Positions 30,883-40,900 of a stretch of DNA of 64,000 nt are shown here, one piece after another. The DNA is from Symbiodinium natans (Eukaryota > Sar > Dinophyceae > Suessiales > Symbiodiniaceae), in contig CAJNDS010002190.1 of assembly GCA_905221605.1 (NCBI GenBank), positions 505,338-569,337 on the forward strand, written 5' to 3'. Every line of letters begins with the position of its first letter. The first letter of the stretch is position 1. A program made the position numbers and the translations under genes. The notes below the pieces were generated by a model, which did no database searches, had not been told where the DNA came from, and saw nothing but the letters and a program-made list of their open reading frames with translations.

Positions 30883-33800
30883 TTTCGACGGCCTCGGACT
30901 CGGTGATGAAGGCGTCGAGGCCGAAGTTGTCCCCGAACCTAATTTTTTGGGGGTTTTAGGGTTTTAGTGGGTTAGGGTTTAGGATCTAGGGATTAGGGTT
31001 TAGGCTTTAGGGTTTAGGTTTTAGGGTTTAGGTTTTAGGGTTTAGGGTTTAGGGTTTAGGGTTTAGGGTTTACGGTTTAGGGTTTAGGGTTTAGGATTGG
31101 GGGTTTAACTAGGTTTCCCCTAAACCCCTGAAGCCTAAGCTTGAGACTCTCAACTCAACTCCCTGAAACTGGGACTTGGTCCAACTTGCCTAGCATGACA
31201 AGCCCCAAAGCCCCAAACTCTAAACTACCCGAAACCCCTGAACCCAAAACCCAAATCCCAAAAAAGAAACAACCTTAAATCCCTAAACCCTAACCCAAAA
31301 CCCCTAAACCCTAAACCCTAAATCCTGAAGCCTAAATACAAAACCCGAAGCCCTAAACCCGAACCCTAGGCCGCCTAAACCCTCTAAACCCGCTAAACCC
31401 GAAACCCTAAACTCCACAAACCCTAAACCCCAAACCCCACGAACCTAGACCCTAACCCCCAAAACCCCAAAATCCCAAACCCTAAACCTTAAACCCCTAA
31501 ACCCCTAAACCCTAAACCCCAAAAACAAAACCCCAAAAACCTTAAACACCTAAACCCCAAACCCTAAACCCTAAATCCTGAACGTTGACCCCCTAAACCC
31601 TAACCCTAAACCCCAAACCCTATATCCTGAACCCTAAATCCTAAACCCGGAACCCTAAACCCGAAACCCTAAACTCGAAACCCTGAAACCCAGGACCCGA
31701 AACCCCAAATCCCTAAACCCCAAACCCTAAACCCTAAACCCCAAACCCTAAACCGCAAACCCTAAACCCCAAACCCGAAACCCCAAACCCCAACCCCTAA
31801 ACCCTAACCCCTAAACCCTAAACCCTAAACCCCAAGGTCAGCTTGACGAGGCGCACTGTGGAGCGAACCGCCTGCGGCGCACCCAGGTGCGGCGCGCCGG
31901 CGGCCAACCTGACTTAGGGCATTTTGGGGTTTAGGGTTGGGGTTTAGGGTTTAGGGTTTAGGGTTTGGGGTTTGGGGTTTGGGGTTTGGGGTTTGGGGTT
32001 TGGGGTTTGGGGTTTGGGGTTTCGGGTCTAGGCTTCGGGTCTAGGGTTTCGAGTTTAGGGTTTAGTTGGGGTTTGGGGTTTAATGTCTCGGGTTTTTGGG
32101 GCTTTGGGGGAGTTTAGGGTTATGGGATTTAGGTTCTGAAGGGGCTGATTTGGGGCAAAAGCTGAGCATTGGTGACTTGTCCAAGGCGCACGGCATTGTC
32201 AGTGCCTTTCTATGTAGGTTAGGGCCTGGAATTTAAGGTTTAGGAATTTAGGCGATTTAGGGTCTAGGGTTGAGGGTCTAATCAAACTCCCCGTTTCCTC
32301 AAACCTCAGCCCCATACCCAAGACCCTGATTCCTGCAGTCCTACAGCCCTTATCCTTCCCAACCACTCCTAGCTGGCCAAGGACCACAGGTGAACGTGCT
32401 TGTCCACCCACCCTTGCCTTCAGTGTTCAGGGGCTCTCTTCAAGGTTTAAGGGCTTTGGGGTTGTTGGGTTCAAGGGTACACTAAAGGCCGAATGCAAAT
32501 TGAAAAGGCTTTGGAAAGGGAGGGTTGTAGGTTGAGCGCTTCGGCCGCTCTCTCCAAGGAACATGGCGACTCACTGACAATCGATGAAAAGTGAGATGAA
32601 CATGATGCAGTCTAGGTTCATGCCGATACCCCGGGATTCAACACGTCAAAGAGGGGCCGACAGCTTCAACCGCTGCGAACGTGAGCTGACCAGAAGAAAC
32701 ACATGGGGGTTTACGAAAATAACGGTACCCCTTTATACCCCAAATAGATTGGAATCCTCCGTAAAGGCCCCAAAAGGGTACCCCTATTTTCGGAAACCCC
32801 ATGCTGCCCCAAGAATGGGAGGTATCTGCCAAGCTACCCTTTCTGTTTTACTGCAAAGTCGAGGAAGTAGGACACCACCTTGTTGCCCATGGAGTGTGCC
32901 AGCAAAATAACCCCAGCACCATCCTTGTCCAAGGTTTCAATGCTTGAAACCATTTTCTGAAAGTATCCTTCGCGCTTCTCCATCATGGATGGAGCAAAAC
33001 GCCAGTCGTACGGAGCAGCGATCAAATCGACGCCCTCAACATAGCCCAGCTTCTCGAGCGTTCGCACAACTGGTGCGAACACATAGCCTGTGTGAACGAT
33101 TGGTGCAGAACGTCGAACCAAATCATACTAAACCCTAAACCCTAAATTTCCCTATACAGCAACTGCAAAAATTTGGAGGAAAACCACCGGCAAAACTGCT
33201 AGGCGGACGCGCCGCAATGGCTTTGGCACGCTGGAAACTTCTACACCTGCTTATATCATAGAAAACCCTGCGGCGCAAGACTAGGGCCTCAGAAGAATGC
33301 CCAAGAATGCCAACCCCTAAACCCTAAACCCTAAACCCCAAACCCCAAACCCTAAACCCTAACCTCGACGAAGGGCTGGCTTCTGCAGCCAAGCCAAAGA
33401 AGCTGTCTGGGTCCAAAGAGTCCACGCCCGCGATCCCCGGGACGACCGTCAAGTGCACGCCAGGCGCCTCATGCTCAGCATCCGCCAGGACCAAATGCCT
33501 TACTTCTCCACTAACCAAGGGAAAAATGTTACACTTCATTGTTCCTACTAAAACAAAGGAAACACAGAAGGTTCCAAGTCTAACTATTGGCTAAGTAAGA
33601 TGCTGGAGCCACTTGTTCTTCAGTTGCTTGGCCTCCGCATCGTCGAACGTGCCCTTGCCATGCCTTAGGTGTGGTGCCCTGACGTCACTTGCAGGGATTA
33701 GGGTTTAGGGCTAAGGGTTTAGGGTTTAGGGTTTGGGGTTTAGGGTTTAGGGTTTGGGGTTTGGGGTTTAGGGTTTAGGGTTTAGGGTTTAGGGTTTAGG

Positions 33801-35665
33801 GTCGCATGCCAGAACCATGAGCAACCGGAACTCCTTCAGCCCTTTGGGACGGTAGAAAGCGGGGGCACAGCATCCTTGTGACCCCAAGCGGCATGGCCGT
33901 GAAGCCAATGCTGGTGAGCCCCAGCCAGACTTTGTAGCCCTTCCTTGGCTGACTTCTGAACCCCTCCAAGAAGCTTAACTTTTTAGGCTCCTTATCGTAG
34001 TTTCTACCAAAACCCCCAAGAAGTTCAAGGCCTGAGAGCCAGATGAAAGCCAAGCTTCCACGATGGGCAGACATCGCTGTGTGCGACCTCGCATGCCACG
34101 GGCAGGCTCAAAGGGCTTCAGATCCCTTCCTTCGTTTCTTCGGGTTTCTAACAGAAGAGCCCAGCCGCGTAAAAAAAGGGGTGTGAAAAGGGAGGGAAGA
34201 AGAGCCCGAGGCAGGGGTCCCAGCGTAAAAATGGGGGTGACCTAGATAGGTACTCGGTGAGCCCGGGTTCTCAGGGGGGAATCCTGGCCCTAAAACCCTA
34301 AGCCGTAAAATGCCGTAAGGGTGCTAGGGGGGTACCCTAGCCTTAAACCCTGGAGACAAGATGGGCACTTCCCCAAAACAGGGGGCCACCTCTTCTATAC
34401 CTCAATAGACTAGAAGCCCCTCAAAAAGGGTCCCCCTATTTCTGGAAACCCCCCTATGAGTCATAATCTAATAAGAAGCCCCTTAAAAAAGGGACCCCCA
34501 AAAAGGGTACCCCTATTTTTTTTTACCTCCCCGGATGAGTCATAATCTAATGTCCCATTCTTATGAGCCGCGCCCATTCCGCCCCACAGCCTCCAGGCGA
34601 GAGGAGCAAAAGCCGGGAACAATCACAATCCTCAGCCCAGGGACAAAAGGGTTTGGGGTTTAGGGTTTAGGGTTTAGGGTTTAGGGTTTAGGTTTGAGGG
34701 TTGGGGGTTTAGGTTTGAGGGTTGGGGGTTTAGGTTTTTAAGTTTAAAGTTGAGGGTTAAAGTTCAAGCAAATCTTAGCTACTAGACCCAACAACCCGAA
34801 TCTTTTCTAGACCTTGAACCCACACCTCAAACCCTTTTACGTCTCAAACCCTGCAGGCTTTAAGGTTTAAGGTTCAAGGCTTGCAACGTCAAGGCTTAGG
34901 GACTAGAATCGCGAACCTCCAGTAGATGGGTAGTTCTGAATAAGGTGGTGCGGCTGCAAAAGGTTCTCCTAGCTGTAATGTACATGCACGTGCCCATGAA
35001 CCTCATAGATTGAAGGTTGCACTCCAAAACCACACAACCTAAAACCTAAAGCCGAAACAACAAGCAAAAAAACGATGAAGCGCAATTCAACCCTACACCC
35101 TAAAACCCTAGAGCCCAACCGTAAAAGGCGCTAACTGAGCCTTGTCCCCTAGGCAGGAGCCCTTCCACCCAAAACCACTCAACCCCAAAACCCAAACCAC
35201 TAAACCCCGAAACCACCAAAAAGCTTGATGCCTTAAACCCTGACCTAAATACCCTAAACCCTAAACCCTATAATGCACCCGCCCTCAACCTTGGTAAACC
35301 CTGAACCCTCAACCCAAAGCCCTAACAACCCAACAAGCCTTTAAAGTCAGGTGCGGAATCCGGCGCCCGCTGTGGCCTTCAGTAGCCATCGCTCCAAGCG
35401 CAGGGCCCTAACCCGTTAAAGGCATAAGCCCTAGAGGTTTTGGGGTTTAGGGTTTGGGGTTTGGGGTGGAATTCGAGGGTTTAGGGATCTGGGAATAAAA
35501 AGTTTCAAGGTTCCGGGACTGGGGTTCGGGCCGTGGGCCTTGTGAGGACTGTTATAAGGGTGTTGGGGTTTAGGAAAACCAGCACAAGGGCACTTAACAC
35601 CTGAAGGCTCAAGTCGCTTGGAAAGTGCGATGAAGGAGAGCCACTTGTCCAAAGTCTCCAAGCTA
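30883..35665 (-). CDS. LCAT/PDAT-family lipid acyltransferase or phospholipase, nine exons (partial)
   Basis: Exons 35665-35601, 35376-35355 (22 nt), 34630-34588, 33939-33875, 33663-33604, 33510-33381, 33127-32852, 31908-31831 and 30938-30883. Joined they read RRIPIVIVPGFCSSRLEA, YKVWLGLTSIGF, PGVHLTVVPGIAGVDSLDP, then in the 92-codon exon GYVFAPVVRTLEKLGY, APYDWRFAP and the nucleophile elbow LLAHSMGN (catalytic Ser), followed by AAGAPHLGAPQAV and GFGDNFGLDAF. This order is that of lecithin:cholesterol acyltransferase, PDAT and lysosomal phospholipase A2 enzymes, alpha/beta hydrolases that move acyl groups from phospholipids. Phase holds at every junction except 32852 to 31908, where about 15 residues seem to be missing, so one exon was probably missed. 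Exons with the catalytic Asp and His should lie further 3' and were not found. The acceptor before 33127 (TTTAG) and the donor after 31831 (GTTTAG) are telomere heptamers. Confidence 0.75.
31300..31832. repeat. Long degenerate CCCTAAA array
   Basis: About 530 bp of CCCTAAA with CCCCAAA, CCCGAAA and spacing variants; the longest though most eroded array. It begins exactly at the donor of the LCAT exon 31908-31831. Confidence 0.85.
32702..32803. mobile_element. MITE-like foldback element, family 2 (best copy)
   Basis: A 102-bp unit with inverted ends of about 28 bp, CATGGGG(G)TTTCCGAAAATA.GGGTACCC and complement, around TATACCCCAAATAGATTGGAAT. It lies in the LCAT-gene intron after the exon at 32852. 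Other copies: 34372-34456, 44151-44260; partial at 25158-25222 and 34470-34530. Confidence 0.7.
33700..33803. repeat. Telomere-like array in LCAT-gene intron
   Basis: TTTAGGG with TTTGGGG variants between the exons at 33939-33875 and 33663-33604. Confidence 0.9.
34372..34456. mobile_element. MITE-like foldback element, family 2 (copy)
   Basis: Central TATACCTCAATAGACTAGAA and right end TTTCTGGAAACCCCC match the family. Next to it a 17-bp direct repeat ATGAGTCATAATCTAAT (34457-34473 and 34536-34552) brackets a further partial copy. Confidence 0.55.
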
Positions 35666-35669
35666 CTGC

Positions 35670-36380
35670 GGCTTCTTGGGGTTCAGGGCTTAAGGTTGGT
35701 AACAAATGGCAAACAAGCCCAGGGATGAGCCGCAGAAAAGAGGGGTCTTGCAGTAGCAGGATGGAGTTTGGTGCACACCCTGCGAATGACTTGTTGATCC
35801 TGTCAACATGTTACAACTTGTTGTTCATTTTGGATTGGTTCGTTCATGTGTTTATAGTGTCTTCATGCATTAATACACTTTGTATATTTCTATATTAGTG
35901 TATTACTATATTCGCATACTATTGTATTTTTGCAGTATCAAATTCTTATACTAGTAAGCTAAGTTGCCAGAAGCATGCCACGAACATCTCCGGCATTCGC
36001 GGCTGTGACTTGAGCCAAGCTTGTGAACATCGACATATCGACATGTGGCTTTGGCGGTTCAACTTCATGCATGAGCCGAGCAAAGCTGAAAGAAAGAATA
36101 AAAGAAAGACAGCAAGAAAGGAAAGAAAGAAGGAGAAAGAAACAAGGACAGAACGCATTGATATGTTTTGTGCCTTTTTGCAACTGGATATGAGCTCTCC
36201 CTCACCACCCGGTGATGTCCCAAGTGTGGGAGCGACTCACTCCATAGTGGTCAGTGTCGGCGAGCGACCGCATCTGTCGGAACGCAGCTTGGCAGTGACT
36301 CCAGGGTACCACATGGGCCGTGCTTGGGAATCGGCCTGACAGCCGCCCGCGCGGGACCAACGGGGAAACGTAATCCACAG
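35670..36380. other. Unique DNA beyond the telomere-like field, no gene seen
   Basis: An AT-rich unique stretch (35800-35960) marks the end of the telomere-repeat field. ORFs at 35946-36339 are short, overlapping and without motifs. Confidence 0.5.
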
Positions 36381-36383
36381 CGC

Positions 36384-36884
36384 TCACCAGCATCGGAAGT
36401 GAAGTGGCGCCAGAGACTGTACCAGGCTTTGGAATGCCCCCACAGGCCATGTGTTTGGCGATGATGTGCGGGGATCCAGCCCCACGACTCCACGCACACA
36501 CAGGCCACATGTCGTCAACCTCACAGCTACGGTGATGGCAACTGTGACTCCCAGACTGTGCCCACACAGGATCGTGCTACCCTGGCGGATGACAAAGGGC
36601 AGCAGCGTGCAGGGACAACCCGAGAGCAGACACTCCTCCATGGGGCGCAGATAGAGAACTTGGCCAATGTGCATGCATGTGTGTGGTACGCCCTCGTTGA
36701 CAGAGACACGAGCGACACCTGCAAATATGACCAATGTAGGGTTAACAAAGCATGCTCGCCTGCAAGCGTGAGCAGCTTCAACCTGGAAGGGCATGTGACG
36801 ACTGGTAGGCCGTCCCCGCCTCGACACCGCAAGTGTATAAAATTGTGTTTGGATGTTTTGGAACCAAAACCTTTCTTTGCTCAT
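36384..36884 (-). CDS. Thioesterase-like alpha/beta-hydrolase fragment
   Basis: A 166-codon minus-strand ORF. Its second half reads MEECLLSG, LLPFVIRQG and then STILCGHSLGVTVAITVA, with the nucleophile elbow GHSLG, a following Ala/Val helix ending AVRL, and VRGVVGLDPR as the next strand. This is the layout of type I/II thioesterases of polyketide and peptide synthases, which release acyl chains. Only the part around the Ser is present; the catalytic Asp and His are not seen and the N-terminal half is not recognisable. It may be one exon of a larger gene or a decayed copy. GHSLG also occurs in acyltransferases, so the family call is moderate. Confidence 0.4.
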   Translation of the reverse strand: MSKERFWFQNIQTQFYTLAVSRRGRPTSRHMPFQVEAAHACRRACFVNPTLVIFAGVARVSVNEGVPHTCMHIGQVLYLRPMEECLLSGCPCTLLPFVIRQGSTILCGHSLGVTVAITVAVRLTTCGLCVRGVVGLDPRTSSPNTWPVGAFQSLVQSLAPLHFRCW

Positions 36885-37127
36885 GTCAAGACCTTTGATG
36901 ATGACGACACCTCAAGGCCTTTCATGGTGAACCTGAGCCCTCAGTGCTCGTGCAAAGGTGCCCTCATGGACACGTTGTGGCACTGAGCACCCCCCGATCA
37001 GGTATTGGAACCTGAGCGGCCCTTCCCATCACCGGAACCCTCTCCTGCCTAGCTTAAATCTCCTGGGCACGGGGTGCTGTCTTCGTGGACAAAGGGAACG
37101 GCCGGGTGCACAGAGGAAACGACCGGG

Positions 37128-37425
37128 CTTGACTGACCCAAGCGGAGGCCAACAGGAGAAGAGGAAGCTGCGGTGGCTTGAGTGACCCAAGCGGAAGCCG
37201 ACAAGAGAATCAAAACAAAAGGAAGCTGCGGCGGCTTGACTGGCCCAAGCGGAGGCCGACAAGAGAAGTTGAGGCTGCGGTGGCTTGACTGGCCCAAGCG
37301 GAGGCCGACCGACAAGAGAATCAGTAGAAGAAGAAGCTGCGGTGGCTTGACTGAGCCAAGTGGAGGCCGACAAAAGAAGAGGAAGCTGCTGTGGCTTGAC
37401 TGACCCAAGCAGAGGCCGACAAAGA
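37128..37425. repeat. Tandem repeat, about 50-60 bp unit, five to six copies
   Basis: Units share GAAGCTGCGGTGGCTTGACT and GGCCCAAGCGGAGGCCGACA with variable spacers. ORFs on both strands across it are repeat-driven. Confidence 0.85.
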
Positions 37426-37959
37426 GGACACATGAGAATGAGAGGAGAGATAATGGGAGGCTGTGGTGGCAAGCGTCATGCGATCAGAGCTCAACGAAAA
37501 GGCATGGCTGCTGCTCCTCCGCGGCGGTCCTCCACGCGTTCTCACGGTGCAAGAGAAGCACTGCAAGAAACGGTCAGTCTCGGCTGACGGGCTGCCCCGA
37601 GGCCCGGCAGCAACCAGCCCTCCCAGCGCACGCCAAGCGGTGGCCTGCTTTTCCAGACGCGGGTCCACGTGGCGGCGATCTGCTGTGCATGCGACTCTCC
37701 ATCCCCAGGGCGGCAGGTAGTGGCTCGGCCATGTGCCCCAGCGAAACGGATCATCACTGCACTGCACGTCCGGAGGGCCTTCGATTTGTCAGCCGTTGGT
37801 TGCTGAAGCAGCAAGAGGCGGGGCCCGACTTTTGCTCCACAGCATCCACCGGTGTTCCCAGCCTGCAGTGCCTGAGTCTGTTAATTTGTTCATGAGCCTT
37901 GCCTTGGACTCGAGTAGCCATCAGGAAACCACCGGGCATGCTGAGCACGGCATGGTCCC

Positions 37960-40900
37960 CCTGAACACCTGGCATGCTGAGGCTGCTATAGACAAGGCCA
38001 CCTGTGTGACAGGAGGAGGTGCGCCCACCCTCCTCCACGATTACACAGCCAAGAGCTGCGGCATACTGCCGCAGCTTGGAAGGCGCTGATCGCCCTCTGT
38101 ATTGGAGCATTCTCAAGTCACTGAATCGAAGGAAAACGTCGCCTTGAGTTCCAGACTGTGGACTGCACATCTTGCGCAGTATGCCCATGCCTGCAAGGCC
38201 CGGCACTGCAAAGGCTCAGCAACTCGTTATCGTAGGCTCGAAGACAGGCAGGGAACACGATAACACATATAACACGATACAAAGGGAACATCAACAGCTG
38301 CACCGCAGCTCCAAAATGAAGGAAAGCGGTTCCAAGGTCGGGCATGGCCTGTGCGAGCAAGCGGGACAGCTTTTTGTATTGGTGCACCGAAGGTGTGCAC
38401 ACAAGTTTCTCCCCTTTGCCGACTTCGTAAAGGGAGCTGCATATCTCGCATGTCCGCAAGACAAATGACTGCCAAGACAAAGCCAAATCCACTGAACCGA
38501 ACGAAGAACAAAATGCAGGGACGGAACTGCTGTGGCAGGAGATCTCATCCCATTGTTGCACAAGACATGCACAACCGGGGCATCTAGGTTCTTACATAAC
38601 TTGCAAGCCATGAGCGGACAGCAAGCTTAGCGGACACAAGCGGAGGCCAGCAGGGAGTGGCGAAGCTCTTCAGTTTGGGATTGTTTGCTGCGTGCATTGG
38701 CTGCACATGTTCGCCAGGCCCATGCCTGCAAGACCCGCAAGACACGGCCTGCGTGAGGAAGCCGGACAGCTTTCCGTATTGCACTGAACCGAAAGAAGAA
38801 GCAGGGAACACAAAGCTCAGGGGAACATTCAATTGAGCGGCTGGCGAGTTCAGCTGGAGAATTCAGAGAGCGAAGGCTGTTGCAGAGATGGGCATGAGGA
38901 AAGGTGCGGCCGTTTCTCTTTACACTCGTTCTTGGCATGATTGGCGAACGAGGTCCAGCTGCTCTTTATTGGAGGTTGGGAGGCGACATCCCCTTCGACA
39001 GTGTCCACACTTCCGAAGCTACCGCTGGGGAGTCCGATAACTTGGACACGGAACTGGCAGCCCGTCCAGGAGGGCCGTGAGAAAGTTCGAGCTGCAGCAG
39101 ATTGGACCGAACATCTGCAAGAATCATCGCAAGACCGCGGGTCTGGTGGACACGCATCCCTTGGCAGGAGCTTCAGCCGGGCAAGGAGATTTGGCTGCGG
39201 ACGGGCATGGCGGCATGGCCTCCAAGAGTCGCAGCGGCGTCGTAGTCGGCGCCTCTTGAAAGATGTGCACCGTGAAGGTCTCTTTGGTCTCCTCTGGCGC
39301 ACGCAGCTTGAGTCTGCAAGCTGAGCTGGAGCAGTTCAACCAGGAGCGCGACGTTCACGTCGTGGCCCATAACCCGCTGGAACTTTGCCTCAGCCGGCCC
39401 AGGTATAACGGTATAACCGCGCTTCCGTCCTTCCCGCTGCGGTGGACTGCAGCGTGGCCAAGTAAACTTCCTGCAGGTTCGCATTGATGGGGTTCTTGTA
39501 GATGCGGAGATGGACGAGCTGCAAGAAAATCTTCAGCTGTTGTGCCCCTTCGCTTTGTACGAGTGGCAAGAAGTGCCTTTTGTGCTGCCCAAGGACAACC
39601 CTAAACGCATCCATGGGGATTAGAATGGAGGTATCTTCGCATGTCACCAAACCAACGAGTAGCAACATCGTGAGGAAGGCTTTGCCCATCTTTGCCCTAT
39701 TTGACAACGCCTGCGGACGACCCTGACACAGCCTTCAAGGTTCGAAGGACCAACTGGGTCTTGAGACTAAGGTGGCCGTTTTGAAGCCAGGAAACGCACA
39801 AGGACAGACACCCTCTGTGTCAAACAAACCACCAGGTACTCTACACACAAGGACAATTGATGCTGTCAGAGGCTCAACCGCATGCCGCATACCTCCAGGA
39901 TCATCACGGGCCAAGGCCGCAGATGCGGCGTGGACAATGTTGCAGCCTCACTGCGTTCTCCTTATTGCGGAGATCGCAACATTTCGCGAAGGCCCTCTCT
40001 ACACATTGGATGGCAGCCATTCTGGAGGGCACTATTGGAGAGGTCACCCACTCAGCCCAGACGATGAAGCGGTCAACATGGCACGGTCCTCCTGAACATC
40101 TGGCATGCTGAGGCTGCTAAGGACAAGACCACTCTTGTGACAGGAGGAGGTGCGCCGACCCTCATCGATTACGTGGCCACCCGAATCCAGCTGGCAGGCG
40201 GGCAGGACGGGGAGGCAAAAGGCAACCAGCTCAGCACGATACAAAGGGAACATCTTGCTGCACGGCTGCTTGCAAAGAGTCATCAGCTGCGCGAGGAGCT
40301 GTTGCCCTCTGTACTGGACTTGCGACGGTCAAATGAGCTCCACACTGTGGACGGAAGCTTGGCTGCACATGCTGCGCCATGCCCAATGCCTGCAAGGCCC
40401 GCAAGACACTGCAAATGACTGCAAAGGCAAAGCGACATCCACTGAACCGAAAGAAGAAGCAGGGAACACAAAGCTCAGGGAACATTCAATTGAGCGGCTG
40501 GCGAGTTCAGCTGGAGAATTCTGAGAGCGAAGGCTGTTGCAGAGATGGGCATGAGGAAAGGTGCGGCCGTTTCTCTTTACACTCGTTCTTGGCATGATTG
40601 GCAAACAAGGTCCAGCTGCTCTTTATTGGAGGTTGGGAGGCGACATCCCCTTCGACAGAGGCCACACTTCCGAAGCTACCGCTGGGGAGTCCGATAACTT
40701 GGACACGGAACTGGCAGCCCGTCACGGAGAGTCGTGAGAAAGTTCGAGCTGCAGCAGATTGGACCGAAAAACAACGCGCATGGCAGCGTCTCTACACGAC
40801 TATGGCAACGTCAGCCAGAAAGCTCACGGGAACTGAAGCGAGCCACAAGGAGGCAAGAACTGCCAAGAGCTGTGGCGCACTGCCGCAGCTTGGAAGGCGC

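Larger units (their letters stand above)
1225..34745. repeat. Field of interstitial telomere-like (TTTAGGG/CCCTAAA) arrays
   Basis: Perfect and degenerate heptamer arrays, typically 30-200 bp, recur every few hundred bases and switch orientation many times. The switching, and the exons between arrays, show that this is not a chromosome end. Variants such as TTTGGGG, TTCAGGG, CCCGAAA and CCCTGAA are common, and individual arrays are often uniform for one variant. The last clear remnant outside the field is near 43740. Most arrays fall inside introns of the minus-strand gene models listed here. Confidence 0.9.

Noticed and set aside
32580-32640. Missing LCAT exon suggested by a GTGAGT donor
   Set aside because: The donor is good but no acceptor is present upstream in the needed frame and the peptide does not fit the family well.
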